DNA of 64,000 nucleotides from Glandiceps talaboti (Eukaryota; Hemichordata; Enteropneusta; Spengelidae): NCBI RefSeq assembly GCF_964340395.1, contig NC_135556.1, positions 26,814,562 to 26,878,561 of the forward strand, read 5' to 3'. Shown piece by piece: positions 25,290 to 36,339 of this stretch (position 1 is its first letter; each line of letters starts with the position of its first letter). The notes under the pieces were generated by a model. It saw only the letters and a program-made list of their open reading frames with translations, ran no database searches and was not told where the DNA came from. The position numbers and the translations under genes were made by a program.

Positions 25290-26586
25290 ATGAAGACTCT
25301 GTGTGTTTTACTTGCATTGTGTTTGGTTGTGGTGGTTGTAGAGAGTGCAGGTAAAAACATAGTGTATTTCTGTTCTGTTTATTTTCTGCTAAAATAACTG
25401 ACTATTCACTAATCTATTGTGTGTCACCACTGCTTTCCTTTTGTCGATTGATTGTTTAAAAAGACAAGATATACTATGATACATTATCTCTTTGGGGGGG
25501 GGGTGTGAAGGTTTGAAATTACATGGTATTCATCATTATCCATTGTATTCACTTAATTTTAAGTGAAAATAGAAGTAAACAAAAACAAACATAAAAAACA
25601 AACAAAAAAATCTACAGTAACTGATCTTTACAATGAAATAAGTTCTCAAAAATAGTGATTAGCCTAAATTTAGTTTCCTTTATTGCAATTTAAAATTGAT
25701 AAATTGATCACGACTGGCTGCGATGCACCACGAATTTTTGTAGGCCACGTGTATTTGTTGATCATCGATGCAAATACTGAGTTTTAAAACGTGCATTCAT
25801 CAGATATTGTCTAAATATAAATTTCTAAATAGGACATAAAAGGACACCTGTCAATTTTTGTAATTCCATTCCTGTGTTGATCAGTATCACAACCTCCTTT
25901 CGATATTAGCTATCTGTTTTGGTTTGATTAAAATAATTTTAAAATCAACAATAATGATAAAGAGTGTACAAACAAGGACAACATTTTCATTTGCGGCTTG
26001 AGTGACCAATAGTCAAAATGCATGGCTTTGATCTTCATAATAACAATTATAATATATATTGGTAGAAAATGTAAAACGTACAAAAATATCAAAATCTTTT
26101 CTACAAAATAATATACAATGTATCAAAATAGATAAATAAAACAACCACAACGATATCTGATAAGTAATATCTTTCATCCTTTCAAATATGTCCCTTACTG
26201 GTTTCAGCATGACTGTGATCGTACACGTTTTATAATATCTTTCATCTTTTCAATACACAGCAGCTAGCTTCCAGGTCTAAATTCGATCTTTAACGTAAAA
26301 TCATGGATTTCTTACCTCTTCTGAAATACTTCGAAATATACAATCACAGGCATGACTCTGCTCTAATGGATATATATATATATCTTTTATCCTTTCAGTA
26401 AAGCTGGAAGAAGCATCCCTCGGTATTGTTATTACGCTGACGCCTGAAAACAAACTGAATGACCAAATGCTTGAAACTATTCTGACCGGCGGTGCTAATG
26501 TAGCCTCTGATTGCTGTAATGTTCCGCCTCATCAGTGCGCAACAGGTGCATGTTTTGCTGGATGTAATTCTGCTTTATATTGCTAG
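25290..26586 (+). CDS. Secreted six-cysteine peptide precursor (82 residues), novel family
   Basis: Two coding exons, 25290-25350 and 26399-26586, join in phase 1 to an 82-codon frame. Exon 1 is a clear signal peptide: MKT, a Leu/Val/Cys-rich core and a VESA cleavage region. Exon 2 encodes an acidic pro-like stretch of about 36 residues and then a C-terminal domain of about 26 residues whose six cysteines are spaced CC-x6-C-x4-C-x3-C-x5-C, with the last cysteine as the final residue. The non-coding first exon (ends 23717), a 3' UTR exon starting at 27619 and AATAAA at 27727 complete a four-exon gene. The cysteine order (CC-C-C-C-C) is that of conotoxin framework IV, but I see no sequence similarity beyond that; an antimicrobial, hormone-like or venom-type peptide are all possible. 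No dibasic processing site is seen before the cysteine domain. Confidence 0.75.
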
Positions 26587-27618
26587 TAACGGTGAAGCAG
26601 CCCAAAAGGTCAGTGTATATCATATCATATCATATCATGTCATATATCATATTTTTTACAATATTATAATTGTTTGTATCACATCGTAACATATTGTTTC
26701 ACATTTTTGCAAACACAACTTTGTACGCGTCATTACGTATATGCCTGTGCGATCACAGGGGGCAGCGAGCATTGGTTGAATGATTGATCGATTGAATGAT
26801 CTATTTTTGTGGTGCAATATAACTTATTTTGTGTGTGATATTGATCAATTGACTCATTGAATTTTAAAACTATTTCTTTTTCTTTCCCTGGTTACTTTGC
26901 TCTCAGCTATATGTATCTCAGACCACTAAAAGTCTGAGGCTGTATGTAATTCTCTCTTTGCTTTATTGACTAAATAAAGACGCCTTGCTTGTCCATTCTT
27001 CACTCTTATCTGGTAAGAAAGAAATTCTCTTTCTTACCAGTATATGCATGATCGAATGTTTGTCCAGTGTGATAATCTCCCAGCAGATGAGAGATAAAGC
27101 AAACTGTTAATGTAAGTGATCTCTCGTCAATTACAAGATTAGTAGTTTTAATTTAGATTTGCTCCCTTACACGTAGGCGTTCTAACGTGTATCTAAACCT
27201 CTCTAAAACCTACACACACAGTTATGTAACCAAATACAATATACAGTTCAAATTAGACAGGAGAACTCAGAAATATAGGCTAATTATATGTACGCAAATA
27301 TACTCAAGAAATTGAGTTTATGAATGGAGTTTCCATGTTTTCGATCATTGCCATCAATATTTATGGGAACAAATCCAAGTAAATAAAATAATTCTGAATT
27401 CTGTGGTGTATTATTTAGTTTTGTGTGTATGTTATGTATATGAATGTGATTTGTTAAAGGGCCCTGCTGTGTGTTTTGTCTCTGTTATAATGTTAGTCTA
27501 TGGTTGAAATCAGTCTATCTTTGAGTCACAAACATCACGTCTCATCAGTGAAACTTCAAGCCATCATTTCTCACTGTAAAAATGCTAATAACAGCATTCT
27601 ATTCTCGTTGTATTGCAG

Positions 27619-27745
27619 GTTACACTTATCCATACATGGCTTCGGATAATACTGGAAGAAGAAAAGACATGATTACCTACTCTTTATTTATCTTACTCTC
27701 CCGTGTCGTACCTTTAGATTATATTCAATAAATATGAATTATGTA
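27619..27745 (+). other. 3' untranslated exon and polyadenylation signal of the peptide gene
   Basis: The stop codon (26584-26586) is followed by a donor, CCCAAAAG|GTCAGTG, at 26608. A TTGTATTGCAG acceptor ends at 27618, and AATAAA lies at 27727-27732. The final exon would be non-coding. Placement is inference from splice signals. Confidence 0.5.
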
Positions 27746-28580
27746 ACAGCATATTGAAGAGCGAGTATATATTGGTAATTCAGTCATTGCAAGAAAGTCG
27801 GTTTGATTTCTATTGTTGAGATAATGCGTTTGATGTTTATTCTGTATATATTTTGTTTTGTTTTGTGTTGTTTAATCTACCCTCAGACCATTATAGAAAA
27901 TACGTTCTGAGATCTACTTTTGAAATAATCGAGAGTACATAAAACTCATCTTAAGTTCATACTGACACCGCGAACTTCATCGTTCAAAATCATGTTCACT
28001 TTTGTCAAGACCTTGACAATGAGAGCCATTACGAATAGGAATCCTACCTTTCATCATTATGTATTCATGACTTTCCAAAGTTTTGGGTATAGTAAGACAA
28101 AATTCTCTTTGACACATAAACAAAAGTTGCTTGCGGTTCATTTCCCTTGCTCTCCCATATATTAGAGGCCAGGATTACTATAGGGTCATTATTTTCCCCA
28201 GGGCCGACTTTTTTTCGAAATCTCTGCCAGACATATGTCTTTCACTGCCAGCTTTCATTCTAATCCGACAGGGGCCTTTACTTAAACAGTATTGAGCATG
28301 CTATAATTATACTAGTTGTCGTCTCATACTGTGACAAGATAGCCGCATGGATATGCATGACCAGCTGCAGTTCTACTCACATGATATATAGGTTTAGTTG
28401 AAACAAAATACTAGTACATGTACGTGTATCATGCTATTGGTAGTTTCTAGAAGTTCAACAGACACGGTGATTTGCAATTGTTGAACTGTCATTGCTGTTA
28501 AACCAATCACCGACTTGCTGATTTGCAGCCCCCATCCCCTCCATCCGGCTCCACATACCCAAGACAGTGATTTTCCGCTG

Positions 28581-28689
<109 letters not shown>

Positions 28690-28734
28690 GTCTCTGCCTC
28701 TCTGTCTCTCTGTCTTGTACACACTCCGAAAAAA

Positions 28735-29740
28735 TAGATGTAAAATCCGACGTTTCGAATAAAAATTCTTTTTCAATGTATTTATCGGCAAGCTTCAGAC
28801 ATATTAGGTAAACACCTGAATATATCTGAATGTTATGGAATTAGAACAGAACGCCAACCGCGCGTGATTAACGGTTATAACGTGTGAAAAGTTCTAATAG
28901 AACCAAATAGAACCCAATAGAACACGCCTGAAATTAAAAAAAACACCACCTGATTAGACCGGAAATGACGTGAATAATCTATTAATTCCAAGTGGTTCCA
29001 GCGTTCCGAGACGGAAAATGATTCCCTCTTCCTTCAACCTCAACACTTTCTCATCACCAGAAACCTTACAAATTCCTGAAATAGACATATCTGATACACT
29101 GTGATCGTTGGTAATAAAATGCATAGATACGGGATATATAGTTACGATTCTTTTGTCTGGTCAGACGGAGATGTTCGACGAAACGATCACAAGACGACGT
29201 ACAGTCAAACCTATATAAAAAAACCCACATTTCTGGCATGTAATGCAATACACTACATTAGTACTAATACAAGTAAATCTACTCGTAACAGGCACACTGA
29301 TCTTTGGGCCCAAAACATGATTAGTATTAATAATGAAACGACATGTACCACATCGAGTACGATCGCATGGAAATGAACCAGCATTAACTTCCAATTCATG
29401 TTGTTCTGTATGGACAACCATATCTCTAAGACTGGTATCACGACGCCAAGCTGTTAAAGGTACTTCAGGAAATGATTAATTGGTAACCCTATTAGAAAGT
29501 AAGATATTAAAATGCCTGCATATAATGTTCTAGTTCTTACCTCTAGTGGAAAAGGGATGGTATGTTAGAGCTAATATGGGACGATCGTTGATACTCTTCT
29601 GATCATGTGATTTGATACAAGCTTCCCTAGACAAAGATGACATAAGTAAAGCCGTATTGGTAACCGACTCTGGATAACCACGTTGATGGAAGTACGTGCA
29701 AAATTCAGCAGACCTTTCTCTGAAATCCAAATCACTACTA
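28735..29740 (-). pseudogene. Penelope-like element, 3' part: RT tail plus GIY-YIG domain (decayed)
   Basis: On the minus strand 29730-29530 encodes the end of a reverse transcriptase (FRERSAEFCTYFHQRGYPES, a match to the RRGYP region of Penelope-type elements). A linker and a GIY-YIG endonuclease-like domain follow at about 29430-29170, with CDRTRCGTCRFI, FTCISTNVVYCITCQKCG and FYIGLT. The frame then shifts near 29190: DRFVEHLR continues in another phase, and downstream SGICK and EGIIFRLGTLEPLGINR (about 29060-28965) resemble the family's C terminus. The DNA at 28735-28790 (CCGACGTTTCGAATAAAAAT, AAGCTTCAG) resembles the 3' non-coding end of these elements. Truncated and frameshifted, so inactive. 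Confidence 0.82.
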
Positions 29741-29748
29741 CAAATACG

Positions 29749-29886
29749 ACGTACGTACGTACGTACGTACGTACGTACGTACGTATGTATGTACGTATGT
29801 ACGTATGTACGTATGTATGTATGTATGTATGTATGTATGTATGTATGTATGTATGTATGTATGTATGTATGTATGTATGTATGTAC
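29749..29886. repeat. (ACGT)n/(ATGT)n array inside the Penelope-like element
   Basis: About ten ACGT units followed by mixed ACGT/ATGT and then pure ATGT units. It abuts the upstream end of the recognisable RT fragment, so it may have replaced or truncated the element's N-terminal part. Confidence 0.93.
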
Positions 29887-30221
29887 GAACGATGATTTCT
29901 CCCTAGGAAGTAACTTTCTACTAACATATACATAATTATATTAATGGAAATTTCCCGTCATCAAATTCGATCATCTAGACAACATCAGACACGTCAGTTT
30001 TCAATATGAAGGCCTTAGAAATTATCGGGTACAAGGTACAAGCTTGTTCTGTTGCGTCATTAATGTGACCCCCCCCCCTCCACATCCCGTTGGGCTAAAA
30101 AGTGGCCATCACCAAACTTCCTTTCTCTAAAACATATATATACCTCCCCACCCCACCCCACCCCACCGTTCAAATATTTCAAAAACAAGATTATAACACC
30201 GGCGATTGGTACTTATATATT

Positions 30222-30330
30222 ATGGCGGAATAATTAGAGTGTGGGATTAGCAGTCTTGAGGACATGGATTCGAATTCCACTGAAGATACAGGATTTTTTA
30301 CCCTAACCTAGGGTGCATGTTATACAGACT
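30222..30330 (+). mobile_element. tRNA-derived SINE fragment at the left edge of the gene duplication
   Basis: GGCGGAATAATTAGAGTGTGG and GGACATGGATTCGAATTCCAC resemble tRNA A and B boxes at the right spacing. The sequence homologous to gene copy 2 starts immediately after it (about 30329). Confidence 0.5.
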
Positions 30331-30599
30331 CGACTTAATTTAGATATGAGGAGAAGAATTGACAATATGTCTTTGTTTAGCAAATAAAGAGAGAATTATA
30401 TACAGCTGAAAAAGAGGGAAAGAATTAAGGAACAAAAATCAATCAAAAAGTCAATTCATCAATATCACACAAAATAGATTTTATTTCACCACAAAAATTA
30501 ATTCGATTTCATTCAATCGATCAATCAAATGAGTAAATAAACAAATAAATAAATCGACAGATCGATCAATCAATTAATCACATGTTTGCTGTCCCCCGT

Positions 30600-30859
30600 G
30601 GATACATCTGACTATTATAGCCCTACCCATACCCCGCATCCTATAGAAAAAAGGAAAGAAAACTCTGACTCAACTACGGTGGCGCTATTTGATATACTAT
30701 CACATGGATGATATACCAAGCGTCTGCATGATATACATGCGTTGGGCTACACGCTAGGGATGCACTCGTTGCTGTACTACCGGCGTGCGGATATCTATAA
30801 CGACGGCTACTCTACAACGAGCTTCAGACTAGACTCGATCAAGACTGTTTATGAAATAG
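30600..30859 (+). promoter_or_regulatory. Putative promoter and 5' untranslated exon, fusion gene copy 1
   Basis: The region is strongly conserved with copy 2 (about 51090-51354) and ends in the same donor, GAAATAG|GTGAGT, at 30859. Spliced to the acceptor before 31148, any frame from upstream ATG codons (for example 30760) would not read into the epimerase frame. This exon is therefore a leader with an upstream ATG rather than coding sequence. The start site is unknown. Confidence 0.5.
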
Positions 30860-31150
30860 GTGAGTACCGACTTCCAATCATCAGGTGCAGTCTAGTCATC
30901 GAAGCTATTCTAACGCAATTATTCAGTGGATGAGGAATTCTTTTCGATCATAACGCATTAACGGAGAGGACATCCTGATTTTGATACAGGAATACAACCG
31001 AGGAGGCTCATGATATGATATCACAAATCAATTTTTGATTTAAAAAAAAGAAAAGTATTAGATATGAAGACCTGGTATTGGTAGGCTAAACTATGGTATT
31101 TTATTTTCACTACAGAATCAAATCACGTGTATCTCTTCATATTTCAGGTT

Positions 31151-33574
31151 ATGATGTGTACAATAAGACGCCACGTAAACATCATAAACATAGCCATTCT
31201 GCTGTTAGTGTTGACATGGTTGCTGTTGGGTTTGATGTACATACTACAGTATTATAAACTTAGCAGAATACAGGAGAATACCAAACAAGCTTTGCCTACA
31301 AAGCAAATGGAGAGAGGAAAACCAAGGATTGTACTTGTTACTGGTGTGGCTGGGTTTATAGGATTTCATGTTGCTAAAACATTGGCTTTTAAATCCAACC
31401 ATAGAGTAATAGGAATTGACATATTCAATGATTACTATGATCTAAGGCTTAAACAGGTGAGAATTAAGTTGGTAATGTTTTTTACTAAAATTTGGGAAAC
31501 CTATCATAAACAGAGCAGGTAAAGCTGGTAAAAATTTGCATAAATATCCACACCTTCTACCACAATTTGAATGTTGAACCCAAATAAATACTCATGAGAC
31601 CTTGTGTAGATTTTACCTAGTATTTTATAGGAAGATGGGTTTTTGGTACATGTTTATTCATTTACATGTGCTATGTATTTAGCTCCATTGGGGAGTCTGT
31701 TCCGATTTGCCCATGTGTGATTGTGTGTTTCTGGTAGATTGTGGGGGTAATTTGTCATTGGATACACCCCATTGGCTGGAAAAAACAATTCTACCATGAT
31801 TAATGACAGCTATGGCAGGGAATAATTTAGAATGAGAAAATTTCTTTTCAAGCCATAAGTTAATGATGATAGGTCAATGTTTTGTAGGGAAGTTTCTGAC
31901 CTTGTTTATAAGTGATATTTACGAAGAACGACAAACTCTTCCCCACTATGTTATTCTTAACACAGTTGAACTTTTTCTAGAGAATGCTTATTAATACAAA
32001 ATCAGAGAGATTCAACTTGACCATCTCCTGTACCATTTATGTAACAAATGGCATTGATAACTCTTATCATTTAGAGACCATGGGAAAAAGTTTGTAACTG
32101 ATAAATTTCAAGGTCCTACAAAATGATGCTATGTCTCCATATATGAAAACATCTTGCACATGACAGATCATGTATGATAGCACAAAATAATGTAATTCAT
32201 TAGTTTTCCTAGCACTGGACATAGATTTTGTATTTCAATTCCAGGACCGTGCATATGAGATATTCAAGATTGGAGTCAAAGTTTATCAGGGAGATGTGTG
32301 TGATACACTGTTTTTAGAAGACCTTTTCCAAAAATACAATTTCACCAATGTTATTCACCTTGCTGCACAGGCTGGTGTACGTTACTCTGTGCAAAACCCA
32401 ACAATGTATGTGAGGGAGAATATTCAGTGTTTTATTAATTTGATGGAAGTCCTCAAAAATCACCGAGTAAGTCAGTGATGGATTAAATTATAGCTGCCAT
32501 ATTAAATTTTGTTAGCTGTCTCATGAATACTTTAACGCTTGTTTTCTCAAAGTCAGTACTAGATTGTCTGAACTCAAGTGAAATTTGTTGGAACCAGGGA
32601 GGAGTCATTGACTACATTGTTTGTTTTTCTTGAATTTCTAGCTATATAATGATACTATTTTAGTATTTTTGCCAAGATATAATTAACTTATATTAATATT
32701 GACTCCAGACATGTGGGTCAAAAACAAATTAACTCTAAAAGCAAGTCTATGCAAGTTGACTTTGATAGTAATGGGTTATCACATACAGTGTAACCATGCT
32801 TCAAAGCAGAATGCCCGTTTCCTTTACATTTGATTCAGAATGCGGTAAAATTCTACTCTCAGATTTAAGCTGATGATGTAGCTGTCTACACTGTGTTATC
32901 AACATATGTATTTTTCAACATGTATAACTCCCATAAATTCTCAAGTCTGGTGATTTTAACTATTCAATCTTTAAATACAAGATGATTCACTGGCTATCAT
33001 CTAGTGACTACAATTGAATTAATTTTTTTATTTGATTGATTTTGAATTTTATTGGGTATTTCTTCTTTCACTCCAGTCCTGTCCGCTTGTATATGCATCT
33101 TCATCCAGTGTTTATGGTCCAGATAGTACTATGCCATTTAGAGAATCTCAGCCACTTAGTCTTCCTGGTAACGTATATGCTGCATCAAAAGTGTCCAATG
33201 AAATTCAAAGCATAAGTTACTGTCACAAATACAATATTTCTGCAGTTGGCTTAAGGTTTTTTACTGTTTATGGTCCATGGGGAAGACCAGACATGGCAAT
33301 CTATAAATTTGCCAACAAAATCATGTCAAAGGAAGAAGTTCCAGCTTTTACTACCAGGTATGATATACCTTAACTGATTTAGGAAATGTCTAAAAGTTGT
33401 GTTTGAAAGAACCAGTTCAGAAAGTGTCTTAGATGACAAGTATTTATATGATAATTAAGGTGTCATTCAAGTTTGCAATCAAAATATTTTATATACATTG
33501 TAGAATGGGAAATAGAGATAGACATGTAATTTTAGCAGTTTGAACTTGTTCAGTAGGGCTATCGGCATGGTAAA

Positions 33575-33625
<51 letters not shown>

Positions 33626-36339
33626 CAACATAAAGTCAAAATCATTAGTCTGATTGCATTGATATTAGATGGGGATATTATCTAGGACTTGTAAGTGAAA
33701 AGATGTTCATATGAATCTGATCACACCACATGTGTGTGATGTTGGTAAAAAATGTTACTCTTGGTAAAATAACCCTCAACAAAGACTGGGCTGATTGGTT
33801 GGTCAGATGGGGATGTTCATCTGGATAGTGTATAATGGAAACTGCTTGGCAGTTGGAGCTGAAATTTGGTGAGAATATTTCTGGGGATGTGAGATGAATA
33901 TATAGTCATGCAGGACATGGTGACTCCATTAATAAAATGAACTCATATATGCTTAGCAACAAGACCATTCCAATAGCAATAGGCACAGGATTGAGTTATA
34001 GATCAACTTACCAAGACAGAATATTCCATCAATCAAACTCTGGAAATTACAGCAATCATTGCCCAACCACTACACCAATTGCTTGATATAATATGGTTAA
34101 CATTAGAAACATTACAAACCACGTTATGTTATTCCCTCCATCTGATTATTGATAGGCCTGTATGCTCTATTTGACAGTAATGGAGCTCCACTCATGAGAG
34201 ATTTTACCTACATTGATGACATTGTTGATGGTGTAATAAGGTCAATGTCATACATCCCACAATTGTGTAATGAAGTTTTCAATCTTGGTTGCGGTCATCC
34301 TGAGAGTGTTCCAGCATTGATACAATATCTTGAAAGCTCCCTAAATAAACAAGCAATCATGGTAAGTACATTCCACATTTTTACAAAAAGTCTTTTCAAA
34401 CATTCACCATTTAATCCACATATACCCAGATTTAAGATGTTCAAAATCACCCAAACTAAAAGTCAAAGGATATGCAAATTGTGTTTATCAATATTCACAT
34501 ATGCAAATGAATATGATAAACAATCATATATGCAAATTATGTTTATTATGTAATGTTCAACATCCATGTGTCCAGATATTATAAAATACAAGCCTTCCTC
34601 AAACTTCATTTCAATCTTGTATGTGTTCAAATAATGATAAAAGCAAATTATAGTAGGTGATCTGAAAGCATTGCCTGATTTAGAAATTGACAACACATCT
34701 AAACTGACCCCAAAAAATGACATTTTACATTAAGAACCATATATGATTTTGACATGAAGCATGACAATGCTCCTTGTTTTAAGTGACAATGTAAATCTAT
34801 CTACAATATATGTATTATGTCAACTGTTCTAAATGACCCTCCCCATCCCCTCTATCTATCTAGAATTTAACAACTGATGTATTTCTACCATTGGTAGATA
34901 CCACACTGTGGTAGATACAATTACCTATTTATAGTCTCCTCCTTTGTTCTATCCGCTATCTCTGTTCTTAATTGCAACTACAGTGTGGATTTAAGTTTAC
35001 CACTTTCGAAGTATTAGTTATATTTGTATTCCCTTTTTCTGTGTGAACTGTCATTTTAATTTTTCCTAGTAATTCTGAATCTTTCCATTTCATTGACTTT
35101 TCAGAAAGAAGAACCAGCACCAGCAACTGAACTGTTGAAGACCTATGCTGACATCAGATTGTCATCAGAGAGGTTGGGCTATAAACCTTATACATCATTG
35201 AAGGATGGTGAGTGGTACGTTAATCAAAGAGAAACTGAAGTCTAGACTGAGTAATGACATTTGATGGTGTGTGTGGATTCAATTTGAGACTCGTCACCTT
35301 ACATCTTTCATATTAATATACTTTGTATAGTGAAAATGAGAACAAATTTGTCAAAAAGTTAACTCTGGTGAAAATGAGAACAAATTTGTCAAAAAGTTAA
35401 CTCTGTATGGTGAAAATGAGGACAAATTTGTCAAAGAGTTCCTTTTAAGGTGGGTCATTATGCCTTCGAAAACGTCAATTCAAAACGGAATCAGTTACTG
35501 TCAACTTTAAGAAGTGTTGTCAATGTTGTCTTCTCTGTCTTTTGTGCTTCATATATAGAATATGATATAGAATAGAATATAGTAGAATAACTTAGAATAG
35601 ATATAGAATAGAATATATATAGATATAGAATAGATATAGAATAGAATATAATAGAATAGTATAGAATAAAATAGTATAGAATAAAATAGAATAGAATAAA
35701 ATAGAATAGATATAGTATAGAATAGAATAGAATATAATAGAGTAGGATAGAAAAGGCTAGAATAGACTAACCCTTTCATTCACCCTTTTTTCTGATTTTA
35801 GGAGTTAAGAAATTTATAAAGTGGTTTCTTGAATATAGGAAAACCAGAGAAAAGGAAGACAGTTCTGGAAAGTCACCTGGTCAAGATTTTAGTAATAGGT
35901 GAAGTATAATAGCTGTCTTTTCATAGGCCATGACAAACTGCAAACAAGAAATTGAGAATACAGCGCCCTCTCTCAAATTCGGGGTATCAGCACCCCAAGA
36001 GCTTTGTCCTTTGGTATTCAGTAGAAGTGTAAATCAAGGATGTTTTTTGTATTGTTCAGACACCAAGGAAAGCAGCAGTGCTCTTTGATTAACTGAGTAA
36101 CCTATAACCATGTATGCCCCAAAGGTATACATGACAGGAAGTAGAGCACCACCATGGTAAATTTTGGAAAGGCCTATTCCATGGAATATAATACTGTTAG
36201 TTTAATGATTTACACATAATTTCTTTTGATATTTTAGACTGTCCCTTGAGAATGCAGAAATTCAAAGAAAACTAGAAAGAAGAAAACTGAAGAGAAGGAA
36301 TAAAGAGTTAGATTTGAAGCTGATGGAAAGAAAACAAAA
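31151..36339 (+). CDS. Copy 1, module 1: membrane anchor and NAD-dependent UDP-glucuronate 4-epimerase-like domain
   Basis: Exon 1 has a Leu/Ile-rich membrane segment preceded by RRH, then VTGVAGFIG (Rossmann GxxGxxG, residues 65-71) and [13 protein letters not shown], the signature start of the UDP-glucuronate 4-epimerase (GAE/CapI) branch of extended SDRs. Exon 2 has GDVCD and [14 protein letters not shown]. Exon 3 has the catalytic [10 protein letters not shown] and YAASK (Tyr210/Lys214), then [16 protein letters not shown]. Exon 4 has [13 protein letters not shown] and [12 protein letters not shown]. Exon 5 closes with DIRLSSERLGYKP and exon 6 with [10 protein letters not shown]. All key SDR residues are present, so it should be active. 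The exon 4 acceptor is TTTGACAG at 34177; the nearer TTGATAG at 34155 would break frame. Exon 7 is a highly charged helical linker. Confidence 0.9.

Noticed and set aside
30742-30933. 63-codon frame in the leader of copy 1 (related frame at 51261-51452 in copy 2)
   Set aside because: A strong conserved donor cuts it, it does not join the epimerase frame, and indels shift its start in copy 2; it reads as a 5' untranslated exon.
34149-34177. Alternative acceptor TTGATAG at 34155 for exon 4 of the fusion gene
   Set aside because: Joined to the preceding phase 2 donor it gives an immediate stop; the acceptor TTTGACAG at 34177 keeps the frame and exists in both copies.
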